From: JARIHC01 sp035546975
GTDB lineage: Bacteria > Patescibacteriota > Saccharimonadia > Saccharimonadales > UBA4665
DNA length: 64,000 bases
Direction: 5' to 3'
Assembly: GCA_035546975.1 (NCBI GenBank)
Contig: DASZVS010000014.1
Location: 165,720 to 229,719, forward strand
Shown in pieces: positions 17,318 to 26,363 of the stretch. The notes under the pieces were generated by a model. It made no database searches. It saw only the letters and a program-made list of their open reading frames with translations, and was not told the origin of the DNA. The translations under genes were made by a program, and so were the position numbers. Positions within the stretch are counted from its first letter, which is position 1; each line of letters begins with the position of its first letter.

Positions 17318-17959
17318 TTAGATTTTCCAAGGGAGGTTTGCGACGTCGTCAAGCAAAACGCGCATCTCCAAAGATGTATCTCGTATAAAGGCGTAATTAA
17401 AATGAGGATCGAATTGCTCGCGGTAAGTTGGGTCTTCCTGCTTGTCGCTGCTACTTCCCTGGGCGACATAACAAAGCCCCTCCACCACTGGATAATTAAA
17501 GCGCGGTGTACGGCCGCTGCCGCGGATACCCATATCGCCGAGCCACGCCAGGGCGTGCCGTACGACCGTTAGCGTATTGAGCTCGGAGCCATTACGGGGA
17601 TATAAAACTATGCGCGGAAGGTTGTCATATTGTTCATCCGTACCGCCGAACCATACTTTTGCCTCGTGCAATGACTCTCTAAATAAAGAATGTCCGCGGG
17701 CCCGGCGAACAGCAGCCGTAAAAGCTGGGATAAGCTGGTCGTCTTCCGGATTAAGATGCACCTTGAAATCCGAAGGCTGATCTTCATAGCCGCCTATCGC
17801 TGCCAAACGGGAGCTCTCCGAAGCGCCCACCTGGTGGTCGGATGCGGTAAAGTAAGCCATGTAAGCACCTTGGCCCCTGGCCAGCGCGATGCCGTCTTGC
17901 TGCGCTGCGCCCAGAAGAGCACTGAATTGCTCGCGGTTTGACCCTATTTCTTGTGTCAT
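17318..17959 (-). CDS. Unrecognised 213-aa protein
   Basis: No family recognised; soluble, no signal peptide. Segments such as HLNPEDDQLIPAFTAAVRRARGH and ALAWLGDMGIRGSG suggest a mixed alpha/beta fold. The start is set at ATG 17959 because TATAAT (17967-17972, minus) ends 7 nt upstream; the in-frame start at 17995 would precede the promoter. It is an isolated gene between gatC and a divergent hydrolase. Confidence 0.7.
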   Translation of the reverse strand: MTQEIGSNREQFSALLGAAQQDGIALARGQGAYMAYFTASDHQVGASESSRLAAIGGYEDQPSDFKVHLNPEDDQLIPAFTAAVRRARGHSLFRESLHEAKVWFGGTDEQYDNLPRIVLYPRNGSELNTLTVVRHALAWLGDMGIRGSGRTPRFNYPVVEGLCYVAQGSSSDKQEDPTYREQFDPHFNYAFIRDTSLEMRVLLDDVANLPWKI

Positions 17960-18079
17960 AAAATTTATTATAAAACTAAAACTTAGATATAGCAATTTAG
18001 CGGCGCGCGTATCCCCTTTACAAACCCTAACCAGAAGCAGTACGATGTATGTAAGAAATCTTACAATAGAGATATATCA

Positions 18080-19216
18080 ATGGAAGCTGCACGAGCCCAA
18101 CTTGCCGGAACCCCGCCCGATATGGCGAATGCGCTGGCCGCCGCTAGCCAGCCGCAATTGTCCGCAGTCCCTTCTCCTGACGAGAAGGGATTTTTTTATG
18201 AAGATAGCCCGAATATCTTCGGGCGCGTGAGCCGGACCATCGCGCACGTAGCGAATATAGCAATCAACCAACCGCACTTGAATAGCCCGGCAATGCCGGA
18301 AGGCGTCGTCGTAACTGATGGCCGTGGCGCAGTCAAGATAAGCACGAGGTTTCTCGTAACCGAACCCCGCCCGGAAACCGGCATAGACCCTAAAACGGCA
18401 TCAAACGACGTTTTACACCCCGGGCTCTCAGAATTCGGGGACTTCGGCAGCGCTCTCCGCTTGCATGTAGCACACGCCGAGCGGCACCCGGAGCGACGGG
18501 TCATCACCAACCCTACGGCGGGGGTCAGCCACGGTGGCAAACTGCTATCGGGCAGAGAGCTTATGGGCCGGTGCCCCGAGAAGACCGCCCGATTCAACCT
18601 GCGGCTACTGCGCCATGTGACTCAAGATGGCCCGATCCGCCTTATGGGCGTCTCGCTCGGTTCGTACATCGCCACGCACATGGCCGAGCAAAATGTAGGC
18701 GCCGACGAAGCAAAACAGCTCAACATTGAAGGCTTGGCATTGATTGCTTCGGCTGTGGTTGCGCTTCATGTCGATGATCATGAAAATTTCCGCGACCCGG
18801 ATATAGACGAACACCAACACCGCGCGTACTTAACGAAAAGTTTCCTCATGCATATTCCCTGGGATTTGGCGCGGATGACACGCAAGCACCCCCTCGATAC
18901 TTCAGCCTGCGTACCAATCATCGCGGCATATGCCTCCGCCCCGCATAAATTACGGCCGCGCCTCCAAGCAATCCATGCTGATTTCAAGAGCGTGCAAAAC
19001 GGCGCCGAATGGAGCATGCTCAAACACATCGCGCCTGAGCTTACAATCGGCATTTTAGGCGGCGAATTTGACCCGCTTATTGTTGAGCAAATACCGCAGT
19101 GGGACGCACTTGGATCACTGTATCCGGGCCAGGTCACGCAACGTATTCTGCCGGATTTTGGGCATCTTATGACTATCGACGCCAGGCGCTCCGCCGCCGA
19201 ACTAGATAAGATATAG
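18080..19216 (+). CDS. Alpha/beta-hydrolase-like protein
   Basis: 378 residues. The nucleophile elbow GVSLGS lies near residue 190 in LMGVSLGSYIATHMAE. A possible acid is Asp in GGEFDPLIVEQIP near 332, and a possible catalytic His is in LPDFGHLMTID near 359, in the canonical order Ser-Asp-His. Long N-terminal extension (about 1-100) without a signal peptide. Substrate unknown. TACAAT (18062-18067) lies 12 nt before the ATG. Confidence 0.72.
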   Translation: MEAARAQLAGTPPDMANALAAASQPQLSAVPSPDEKGFFYEDSPNIFGRVSRTIAHVANIAINQPHLNSPAMPEGVVVTDGRGAVKISTRFLVTEPRPETGIDPKTASNDVLHPGLSEFGDFGSALRLHVAHAERHPERRVITNPTAGVSHGGKLLSGRELMGRCPEKTARFNLRLLRHVTQDGPIRLMGVSLGSYIATHMAEQNVGADEAKQLNIEGLALIASAVVALHVDDHENFRDPDIDEHQHRAYLTKSFLMHIPWDLARMTRKHPLDTSACVPIIAAYASAPHKLRPRLQAIHADFKSVQNGAEWSMLKHIAPELTIGILGGEFDPLIVEQIPQWDALGSLYPGQVTQRILPDFGHLMTIDARRSAAELDKI

Positions 19217-19222
19217 GGTCGT

Positions 19223-21187
19223 TTATACTTTTTGCTTAATCTCGTCGATGAGGTCGCGGAGCTCGGCGGCAGTCTCGAACTGCAGATTAGCGGCCGCGAG
19301 GTCCATTTGCGATGTAAGGTCTTTAATGAGCGAACCGTACTCGTCTTTTGGAATTTTCTTAAGATCAAGCTTAGCTCGCTTGGCTTCCTCGGGCATATCA
19401 GGGCGCAAACCTTTATCTACGGCGCGTTTGATTCCCGTCGGCGTAATACCATGCTTCTTGTTGTATGCTTCCTGAATTTCGCGGCGGCGCGCCGTTTCAT
19501 CCATAGTTTTTTGCATGCTGTCGGTTACATGGTCAGCGTACATAATTACGTGCCCCTCTTCGTGGCGCGCCGCCCGTCCTACGGTCTGAATAAGCGCTTG
19601 CTCGCTGCGCAAAAAACCTTCCTTGTCTGCGTCTAAAATCGCCACTAGCGACACCTCGGGCAGGTCAAGGCCTTCGCGCAACAGATTAATACCGACAAGA
19701 ACGTCATATGTTCCTAGCCGTAAGTCCCGCAAAATGTCGCTGCGCTCCAAAGTATCTATATCGCTATGCAAATATGCTACTTTGATATTAATTTCCTGCA
19801 AATATTCGGCCAGGTCTTCGGACATACGCTTTGTTAACGTAGTTACAAGCACGCGCTGGCGTTTATCGATTGTGGCGCGGATTTCAGCAATAAGATCATC
19901 GATCTGACCTTCGATCGGGCGAACTTCAATAGGCGGGTCAAGCAAACCGGTCGGCCGGATTACCTGCTGGGCTGGCTCCGGCGAACGCGACAATTCGTAC
20001 TCTGCCGGCGTAGCACTGACGTAAATCGCCTGGTTAACGTGGCGCTCAAATTCAGTAAAAGTGAGCGGCCGGTTATCGAGCGCGCTCGGTAGCCGGAAAC
20101 CGTGCTCCACAAGCACTTCCTTGCGGGCCCGGTCGCCGTTGTACATGCCCCGCACCTGGGGAATCGTCATATGCGACTCATCGATGAACATCAGGTAGTC
20201 ATCAGGGAAATAATCAAGCAAGGTAGCAGGTTGTTCGCCCGGTTCGCGGTTCGTCAAATACCGGCTATAGTTCTCAATGCCTTTTACGAAACCGGTTTCC
20301 TCGAGCATCTCAAGGTCAAATCGCGTCCGCTGTTCCAGCCGCTGGGCCTCCAACAGCTGTCCATTTTTTTTAAAAAGGTTGAGGCGCTGGTCGAGCTCGT
20401 GTTCGATATGACCGAGAGCAACTTTGAGCTTTTCCTGCGGGGTTACATAGTGGCTCCCAGGGAAAATCTTGTATTCCTGGAGTTCTGCCAAAATCTCGCC
20501 CGTTAGCGGGTCAATCTTGGTGATACGCTCAACTTCGTCACCGAAAAATTCTACGCGATACGCTAACTCTTCGCCGGCCGGGAAGACGTCCACTACGTCG
20601 CCGCGCACCCGGAAGGTACTCCGGTGAAAGTCTATATCGTTGCGTTGGTATTGGATATCCGTTAATTGCCGCAAAAACTTATCACGGACACGCCGCTCGC
20701 CAACTTTCACGTCGATGGAGAGGCCATTGTAGTCCTCGACTGAACCAATGCCGTAAATACAGCTAACACTGGCCACGATAATGACGTCCTTGCGGCTCAA
20801 CAATGCATCGGTAGCGGCGTGGCGCAGCCGGTCAATTTCTTCGTTGATGGCACTATCTTTTTCAATATAGGTATCCGAACGCGGGATATATGCCTCGGGT
20901 TGGTAGTAATCGAAATAGCTGACGAAATAATGAACCGCGTTATCCGGGAAAAAATTCCTGAATTCGCTGTAGAGCTGAGCTGCCAAGGTCTTATTGTGGC
21001 TGAGTATCAGCGTAGGGCGCTGCAAATCCTGGATGACGTTCGCCATAGTGAACGTTTTGCCGGATCCGGTCACGCCAAGCAAGGTCTGGTTCTGTAAACC
21101 ATCTTTAACCCCCGCACTGAGCTGCGCTATCGCCGAGGGTTGGTCGCCCATCGGCCCGAAATCGCTATGTAGCTTAAACTTAGCCAT
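19223..21187 (-). CDS. uvrB: Excinuclease ABC subunit B
   Basis: DNA-damage-recognition helicase-like subunit of UvrABC. 654 residues: Walker A GVTGSGKTF near 40, the beta-hairpin region with YYQPEAYIPRSDTYIEKDS near 95, DESHMTIPQVRGM near 337, helicase motif VGINLLREGLDLPEV and QTVGRAARH, and a C-terminal UVR coiled-coil motif (AAANLQFETAAELRDLID) for UvrC contact. Two adjacent ATGs exist; 21187 is 6 nt from the TACAAT box and 21190 is 3 nt, so 21187 is preferred. Confidence 0.97.
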   Translation of the reverse strand: MAKFKLHSDFGPMGDQPSAIAQLSAGVKDGLQNQTLLGVTGSGKTFTMANVIQDLQRPTLILSHNKTLAAQLYSEFRNFFPDNAVHYFVSYFDYYQPEAYIPRSDTYIEKDSAINEEIDRLRHAATDALLSRKDVIIVASVSCIYGIGSVEDYNGLSIDVKVGERRVRDKFLRQLTDIQYQRNDIDFHRSTFRVRGDVVDVFPAGEELAYRVEFFGDEVERITKIDPLTGEILAELQEYKIFPGSHYVTPQEKLKVALGHIEHELDQRLNLFKKNGQLLEAQRLEQRTRFDLEMLEETGFVKGIENYSRYLTNREPGEQPATLLDYFPDDYLMFIDESHMTIPQVRGMYNGDRARKEVLVEHGFRLPSALDNRPLTFTEFERHVNQAIYVSATPAEYELSRSPEPAQQVIRPTGLLDPPIEVRPIEGQIDDLIAEIRATIDKRQRVLVTTLTKRMSEDLAEYLQEINIKVAYLHSDIDTLERSDILRDLRLGTYDVLVGINLLREGLDLPEVSLVAILDADKEGFLRSEQALIQTVGRAARHEEGHVIMYADHVTDSMQKTMDETARRREIQEAYNKKHGITPTGIKRAVDKGLRPDMPEEAKRAKLDLKKIPKDEYGSLIKDLTSQMDLAAANLQFETAAELRDLIDEIKQKV

Positions 21188-21193
21188 CATTTT

Positions 21194-21199
21194 ATTGTA
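21194..21199 (-). promoter_or_regulatory. -10 box of uvrB
   Basis: TACAAT on the minus strand, 6 nt from ATG 21187. No LexA-like palindrome was recognised around it. Confidence 0.5.
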
Positions 21200-21247
21200 C
21201 CAAGCTTAGGCCGAATGGGTGCAGATTGCGCTGCTAAAACGGTATAG

Positions 21248-21826
21248 CTAGCTCTTGACTGCTTTCAGCTTCGGCACGAGAGCCTTAACTGCATTATTAG
21301 TCTGTTGCTGCAGGCTACTTGTTGTATTGGGGTTGTCGCCGCAGGCGCCCTGGTCGTGGACAAAGAAGTAATAGTAATCGCCGACGTGGGCATAGGTGCC
21401 TTTGGCAAGCGTGCCGGCATATTGCGCTACCGTTTTGCCGTCGCCTCCGAGATTGGTGGCGTCAGCATCGCTGGCATAGCGGGCAATCGCTCCGCCGCGG
21501 CCGATGCAATCCGTGCTCGCATTGGTCAGCTGTGTTGAGGAAAATGCAGCGCTATTTGTATCTGTGCCCTGCCCGATTGCATAAGAAAGCGTTAACGGGC
21601 CGTTATACGGCGCTTCTACGCCCCATTCCTTAAGAACGACCGTGTTAGTATTGTCCGTTGCCTGTTTTCCCGACGAACTTTGGGCGGTCTGAGAGGCAGA
21701 TGAGTATGTTTTGTTGGTCTCGTGCTGGCTATGCCACACATAATAGCCGATGAAGCCTATGAGCAGCAAAATGATAATTATAAGCAGGGCTTCTACGGCC
21801 GAGAAACCTTTTTGGTTTAGTTTTCG
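21248..21826 (-). CDS. Type IV pilin-like protein
   Basis: 192 residues with a class III prepilin signal: short basic leader MRKLNQKG, cleavage before F, Glu at mature position 5 (FSAVE), and the hydrophobic helix ALLIIIILLLIGFIGYYVW. The mature globular part has Cys near residues 112 and 160 that could form a disulfide. ATG 21826 is preceded by an AAAGGAT Shine-Dalgarno and a TACAAT box about 35 nt upstream. A pilus fibre subunit or minor pilin moved by the PilB-type ATPase at 2847-4463 is the natural reading. Confidence 0.85.
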   Translation of the reverse strand, partial: RKLNQKGFSAVEALLIIIILLLIGFIGYYVWHSQHETNKTYSSASQTAQSSSGKQATDNTNTVVLKEWGVEAPYNGPLTLSYAIGQGTDTNSAAFSSTQLTNASTDCIGRGGAIARYASDADATNLGGDGKTVAQYAGTLAKGTYAHVGDYYYFFVHDQGACGDNPNTTSSLQQQTNNAVKALVPKLKAVKS

Positions 21827-21896
21827 CATGGTTGTAATCCTTTTTATTTTTGCAGGAGTGCAATAAGATTGTACCGCTCGCAACAAAGGCGGTCAA

Positions 21897-22547
21897 CTAA
21901 CCCTTGCGTTTATAAGGCGGACCGCCAAGAAACCAGTGCTGGTCATGATGCTTCAGCATCTCAGCAATGTCAGCATTTTTTTCATCGAGTATAGCGATGA
22001 TTTTTTTCACCAGCCGGCCCGGATTATCGTCATATACCACCAGACTGTCGTCGGGCAGTTCAAGCGCCTCTACCAGTTTGGGGATTTCATCGGCCGTACC
22101 GCCACTACCGGTTAATATGCCACAGGGTTTATGCGCTTCGAGCGCCGAGGTGAATTCGTGTAGGCTGCCAAAACGGCCGCCGATAGTGATAACGGCATCG
22201 CTCGATTGGACTAAATAGAGATCGCGCCCCACATAGTGCAAACCGGTAAAGTTAATGAAGTTATAACAATTGCTCGGCAAGCGGTATTTGCGCAAATGCT
22301 CGCGCAAACTGACAGCCGGCGAAAAACCGACGCTCATGCCGCCGGTATCGCTCGCCCCCATAGCGGCATGGTACGGCAAACCAATTGTCGCTCCAGTGGT
22401 CAGGATATGCCCGCTTTTGGCAATCGCTACGCCGGCATCATATGCCAGCCGGGCAGATAGCTCGACAGTATCGCCAGAAGCTGCGCCAGAAACGCAAATT
22501 GAATAGCGCATTTTGTTTTCAACCGCGTTGCTTTTCGGAGGCATCAT
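21897..22547 (-). CDS. SLOG/LOG-like Rossmann-fold protein
   Basis: 216 residues with the pattern of the SLOG superfamily (LOG/TIGR00725/DprA-like): YSICVSGAASGD at the N-terminus, ILTTGATIGLPYHAAMGA, and the phosphate-binding segment ITIGGRFGSLHEF near 118, with Glu in the usual catalytic-like position. Family members bind nucleotides or nucleotide-derived ligands, and some cleave AMP-type glycosidic bonds; the role here is not known. The start overlaps the stop of the upstream 418-aa gene (ATGA), so the two are co-translated. Confidence 0.7.
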   Translation of the reverse strand: MMPPKSNAVENKMRYSICVSGAASGDTVELSARLAYDAGVAIAKSGHILTTGATIGLPYHAAMGASDTGGMSVGFSPAVSLREHLRKYRLPSNCYNFINFTGLHYVGRDLYLVQSSDAVITIGGRFGSLHEFTSALEAHKPCGILTGSGGTADEIPKLVEALELPDDSLVVYDDNPGRLVKKIIAILDEKNADIAEMLKHHDQHWFLGGPPYKRKG

Positions 22548-23800
22548 ACGGCAACCGCCTCTTCTGCCAACTGCGGCTGTAATTCACTTATAAGAGCCTG
22601 TTCGATGGCGGCCGGCTGCAGATAATGGAGCAGTAGCTCATGCCACGTCGACTGCTTAAAATACTGCGATACGCGCCGGTTAAACGGCAAATCATTGCAA
22701 GCATTCAAAGCCGCATCAATAACATTCATCGAAACCGGTCCGTCATTACTCAGCAAGCCAAGATGAGAAGCATGCTGCCAAAAACCGAGCGACGGCTCTA
22801 TGGCGCTCAGCGACTTGCCAAGCGGATGCCATGCCATATCTTCTTGTTCCAGATGCGGTTCCAGCACTGCAGTGTGTTCATTACGCGCTAACTGGGCGTA
22901 ATAGCGCTGGATTATGTGCCACGGCACATCTTGGTCCAGAAGTTGCGACTGAAGATGCGGTTCTTCATCGGCTATTGTCCGTACCACTGTTCCGAAGTCA
23001 GGCCGGACCTGGCAAAGCTTCAAAAATGTGCTGCTGGCACGGATTTCATTCAGTTCGTGCAACGCTAAGCACAAACTGGCTGTCATACTGCCTGCAGGAG
23101 CACTGGCCGGCAGGGGTAAAAATGCTAGGGCGCCGATTTCCTTGAAACACAGCACGTTATGCTTGTTATCGGCCAGGGCCTTTTGCGCAAGCTCCCGCCA
23201 ACGACCGGAATCTAGTTGGACTATCTGTATGCTGCGGCTTTCAAAATCACCCGCTTGCAGTTTCTTGTATTTGTCGCGAAGCCGGCGATGCCAAGAATCG
23301 TCTTCGCTAAGCGCGGCAGCTGCCAAAATCGATACGGGCGCCTCGTGCTTGAGAAATGAGTCCAGCGAGCGGTAACCGAGCTGCTTCATCGCCTTTTTTG
23401 GCGGTACTTTTTTGAGAATGGATTTGAGGGCGCTGGCTTTAAGCGCAAAGCAACGCTTGGAATCCGGTAAATCTTTGATGGCATGTATCATGCCGGCAAT
23501 TGGATCGGCTTCCGCCGATACATGCGTTGCAGCCAGCGTACGAAGCGTTTTCGTGAGGTGTTTGTCATCCGCTTTTATTTTGGATTGGAGCACATGATAC
23601 AACTCCTCCGGGGTTGTATCGTTCGGGTCTAGTCCGAGTTCGCGTAACTTATCTTTGGCAGCCTGCGACATATCCAGCGAGAACCGGATATCGGTATTCG
23701 GGTGGCCGGCTGCGGCTTCAAGCTTTTGCAATCCCAGCCTGAAATAGGGCTCAGGGGCTTCAAGCATTTGCGATAAAAACTTTGTCACTTCTTCGCCCAC
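22544..23800 (-). CDS. Unrecognised 418-aa alpha-helical protein
   Basis: No family recognised. Almost entirely helical, no membrane segment. Residues 60-160 are Lys-rich (LKSILKKVPPKKAMKQLGYRS), and the C-terminal half is full of Leu/Gln/His helices. The nominal start is GTG 23800; an alternative is GTG 23788, whose GTGA overlaps the stop of a 19-codon ORF starting at ATG 23844 (see findings). Co-transcribed with the SLOG-like gene downstream. Confidence 0.7.
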   Translation of the reverse strand: MGEEVTKFLSQMLEAPEPYFRLGLQKLEAAAGHPNTDIRFSLDMSQAAKDKLRELGLDPNDTTPEELYHVLQSKIKADDKHLTKTLRTLAATHVSAEADPIAGMIHAIKDLPDSKRCFALKASALKSILKKVPPKKAMKQLGYRSLDSFLKHEAPVSILAAAALSEDDSWHRRLRDKYKKLQAGDFESRSIQIVQLDSGRWRELAQKALADNKHNVLCFKEIGALAFLPLPASAPAGSMTASLCLALHELNEIRASSTFLKLCQVRPDFGTVVRTIADEEPHLQSQLLDQDVPWHIIQRYYAQLARNEHTAVLEPHLEQEDMAWHPLGKSLSAIEPSLGFWQHASHLGLLSNDGPVSMNVIDAALNACNDLPFNRRVSQYFKQSTWHELLLHYLQPAAIEQALISELQPQLAEEAVAV

Positions 23801-23898
23801 CCTTCGTTTTTTATTTGCAGTTTTTGCATGGCGTTCGTTACCATCCCGTCTAGATACAGATTAGCACAAGAGGAATCAACCGCAAAGCGGGCTTCTGG

Positions 23899-24903
23899 TT
23901 ATGTCATCGGTGTTGGCCGGTAATAATCGGGGGCATGGCGGAGATAGGCGTCGATTTCCTTTTCATGCAACAATCCAGCCTGCGCGCCCACCATCTGAAC
24001 GACGCTCATGGAATTAATCGGCGCCCATTGCAGGGCTCCTTCTATAGTATTTCCTTTAATGAGTGCGGCTACAAAAGTGGAAGCGAAAGCATCACCGGCA
24101 CCGGTGCGGTCTACAGGAGGCGCCGGATCGGGATACAACGGCATTTGCAAGCGCGTATGCCCATCGGATACGTACGCTCCGCCGGGACCATCAGTAATAA
24201 CGACTATCTTTGGCCCGAGGGCATGCAGGTGGTCAAATAAATTATGGATATTACCATGGTCGCCACCACCGACAGTAACCGCTTCTTCCCGGTTAAGAAT
24301 GAGGACTTCCGTGCGTTCATAGATACGCTTCAGGCGCTCGGCACCCGCCGCCATCTGGAAAGTCCCCGGCTGGAAAGCCATTTTAACTTCCGGGTTTTCC
24401 TCGAGCCAATCCGAGACCTGGTCGTGGTACGGAATTGCGTGCTCGCTAATAGAGCTGAAATACACCCACTCCGGCGTTTCATTTTTTCTCAGATGCGGCC
24501 AATGATAATCATATTCTTCATGCTTTATTAAAATCGTTCTCTCGGCCCCAAAACGCAGCACGAAATGGTAATTGCTTTTTTGATGGGGGTTAACGCGCAC
24601 CAAGCGGTGATCCACGCCTTCTTTCTGTAAAACGGTAATCATATCGCGGCCTTCTTGGTCGCCGCCCACATTGGTCGCAAATCCGCTTTTCAAACCGAGC
24701 CGCGCGAATGCAACGGCGGCATTTGCGGCGTTGCCGACTGCCGGGATAACCTCGTGGTGGTCATAGGGAATTTTGGTGCCAAAAGGTATGGAAAGCCACT
24801 TCCCATGCTCGTTGGAGTAGGTGTGTTCTTCTTTTTCTATAAGGTCGATAAAATCATCGGTCACGATGTCGCCGATACTGATTACATCTGGTTGTTCCGC
24901 CAC
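23899..24903 (-). CDS. PfkB-family carbohydrate kinase
   Basis: 334 residues of the ribokinase/PfkB fold. The first signature lies in GNAANAAVAFARLGL near 58-72 and GGDQEGRDM; the second, DRTGAGDAFASTFVAAL near 265, contains the catalytic Asp and anion hole. GTG start with AAAGGTGGG upstream. It lies 54 nt after the fructose-bisphosphate aldolase gene on the same strand. Candidate substrates are fructose-6-phosphate, another sugar phosphate, or a nucleoside; the neighbour favours a glycolytic role but this is inference. Confidence 0.85.
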   Translation of the reverse strand: MAEQPDVISIGDIVTDDFIDLIEKEEHTYSNEHGKWLSIPFGTKIPYDHHEVIPAVGNAANAAVAFARLGLKSGFATNVGGDQEGRDMITVLQKEGVDHRLVRVNPHQKSNYHFVLRFGAERTILIKHEEYDYHWPHLRKNETPEWVYFSSISEHAIPYHDQVSDWLEENPEVKMAFQPGTFQMAAGAERLKRIYERTEVLILNREEAVTVGGGDHGNIHNLFDHLHALGPKIVVITDGPGGAYVSDGHTRLQMPLYPDPAPPVDRTGAGDAFASTFVAALIKGNTIEGALQWAPINSMSVVQMVGAQAGLLHEKEIDAYLRHAPDYYRPTPMT

Positions 24904-24957
24904 GTCAGCCCACCTTTATTTTTACGTATTATTGCTTATGCCTGTAGTTTATCACGC

Positions 24958-25875
24958 TTATGCGGCCGCCGCCTTACCTGCAGAGTTGAAATCGGCAATT
25001 TTGCTTTCCACGACCGCTTGTACTGCCGGTACGACCTCTTTGCCTACGAGTTTAGCGACAGAAATTTCATCAGGATTTTCCTTGAGAACTTTTTCAAGCG
25101 CTTGGCGGTAGGCGAATCGCATATCAGAGTTTATATTCACCTTGGTGACACCGATACGCACGGCATCGCGGAAATAGTGCCCTGGCGTGCCGCTACCGCC
25201 ATGCAGGCTGATATTGCATTCGATGGCTTCACGGATTCTTTGCAATAGCTCGAGATCGAGAATTTTTGGCACCGGATATTTTCCGTGCAGGTTGCCAACG
25301 GCGGCCGCAAAAGTATCGATGCCTGTAGCTTCTACGAACGCCCGGGCACCCTCTGGCGTGCTGAAAGTCTTCTTAATCTCTTCATAATCGATCTTTTCAT
25401 TGTGCAAGGTTGAGCTGCCGGCAAAATAGTGCGGCTCAGCTTCCACGAGCGCGCCAGTTAGCTTGGCGTAAGCGACAACTTCTTTAGTAGCTTCGATGAT
25501 TTCCTCATCCGTTGCATCATGCTTGGCCTGCGAGAGGTCTATATGGATAAATTCAAAACCGGCTTCGATGCCGTCCTTTGCGGCCTCGACGCTTGGGCTG
25601 TGGTCGAGATTGATATATATTTCTACGCCATACTGAGTTTTAAAATTGTCAACCAAGTCACGAACATTATCGATGCCGATATCGCTCACCTCACCATGGC
25701 TGACTTCCACAAGCACGGGCGCCTGTTTGCTTTGGGCGGCCTGGGCAACCGCTTTGAGTGTCGCCTCATCGTCGAGGTTAAAAGCACCGAACGCCCAATG
25801 CTCGGCACGGGCCTGCGCCATGCGCTCCCGTGCGCGGGCGCAATTTTTTCTCATTTGTTGCAATGTCTGTGGCAT
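24958..25875 (-). CDS. fba: Class II fructose-bisphosphate aldolase
   Basis: Zn-dependent reversible cleavage of fructose-1,6-bisphosphate to DHAP and GAP. 305 residues with VEVSHGEV, the zinc/catalytic segment INLDHSPS near 92, EPHYFAGSS near 145, GNLHGKYP near 190 (zinc His), and SLHGGSGTP near 220 (zinc His and phosphate loop). TACAAT (25886-25891, minus) lies 10 nt upstream and GGAGAC directly precedes the ATG. Start of a short operon with the PfkB kinase. Confidence 0.94.
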   Translation of the reverse strand: MPQTLQQMRKNCARARERMAQARAEHWAFGAFNLDDEATLKAVAQAAQSKQAPVLVEVSHGEVSDIGIDNVRDLVDNFKTQYGVEIYINLDHSPSVEAAKDGIEAGFEFIHIDLSQAKHDATDEEIIEATKEVVAYAKLTGALVEAEPHYFAGSSTLHNEKIDYEEIKKTFSTPEGARAFVEATGIDTFAAAVGNLHGKYPVPKILDLELLQRIREAIECNISLHGGSGTPGHYFRDAVRIGVTKVNINSDMRFAYRQALEKVLKENPDEISVAKLVGKEVVPAVQAVVESKIADFNSAGKAAAA

Positions 25876-25954
25876 GTCTCCATAAATTGTAACCCCTTAT
25901 GCTTGCAGTGACAAACTATTGTGGTAGGGTATATGGAACATAGGAGACTATCGC

Positions 25955-26362
25955 ATGAAAGATGCACGAGTAGCATTATTTGCACATAATAATTCAGAAC
26001 GAAATTTATTGCGGGGCGCCATCAATAACCCCGCCGGCGGCCACCAAGTGGTATCCGAGGGGCCTTCGCTTGGTGCTGCGCTGCATGTAATCAGCCTTAT
26101 GCGTTCCGGCCACCGTGAAGTTGACGTGGTTGTGGTTGCGGCTAACGTGGCGGGCGGCGAAGAAACCGGTACAGATGCTAGGATTCTCGTAGATCGGCTT
26201 CGGGAATTAGAGGTTGTACCAAAAATTATTGGGCACGCCAGCGCGCCTTTCGACACATACGGCATTCCGGTTGACGCCGACATTTTGCATGGCGAGCTTG
26301 ATACTGATCCCGGCCGGATGAATTACCTGCTGGCATCGCTCGATCCCCCGCTTCGCGGCTAG
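25955..26362 (+). CDS. Degenerate receiver-like protein
   Basis: 135 residues. The pattern fits a CheY-like receiver fold: VALFAHNNSERNLL, EVDVVVVAANVAGGEETGTDARILVDRLREL (split at the beta3-alpha3 loop), PKIIGHAS and VDADILHGELD. The phospho-acceptor Asp expected after VVVV is not obvious (Ala-Ala-Asn), so it may be a pseudo-receiver. TAGGAG Shine-Dalgarno lies 9 nt before the ATG. It is the only plus-strand gene within the carbon-metabolism block. Confidence 0.6.
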   Translation: MKDARVALFAHNNSERNLLRGAINNPAGGHQVVSEGPSLGAALHVISLMRSGHREVDVVVVAANVAGGEETGTDARILVDRLRELEVVPKIIGHASAPFDTYGIPVDADILHGELDTDPGRMNYLLASLDPPLRG

Positions 26363-26363
26363 A

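Noticed and set aside
24655..25248. 197-codon plus-strand frame over pfkB and fba
   Set aside because: Antisense to two enzymes with intact signatures; no promoter or ribosome-binding site.
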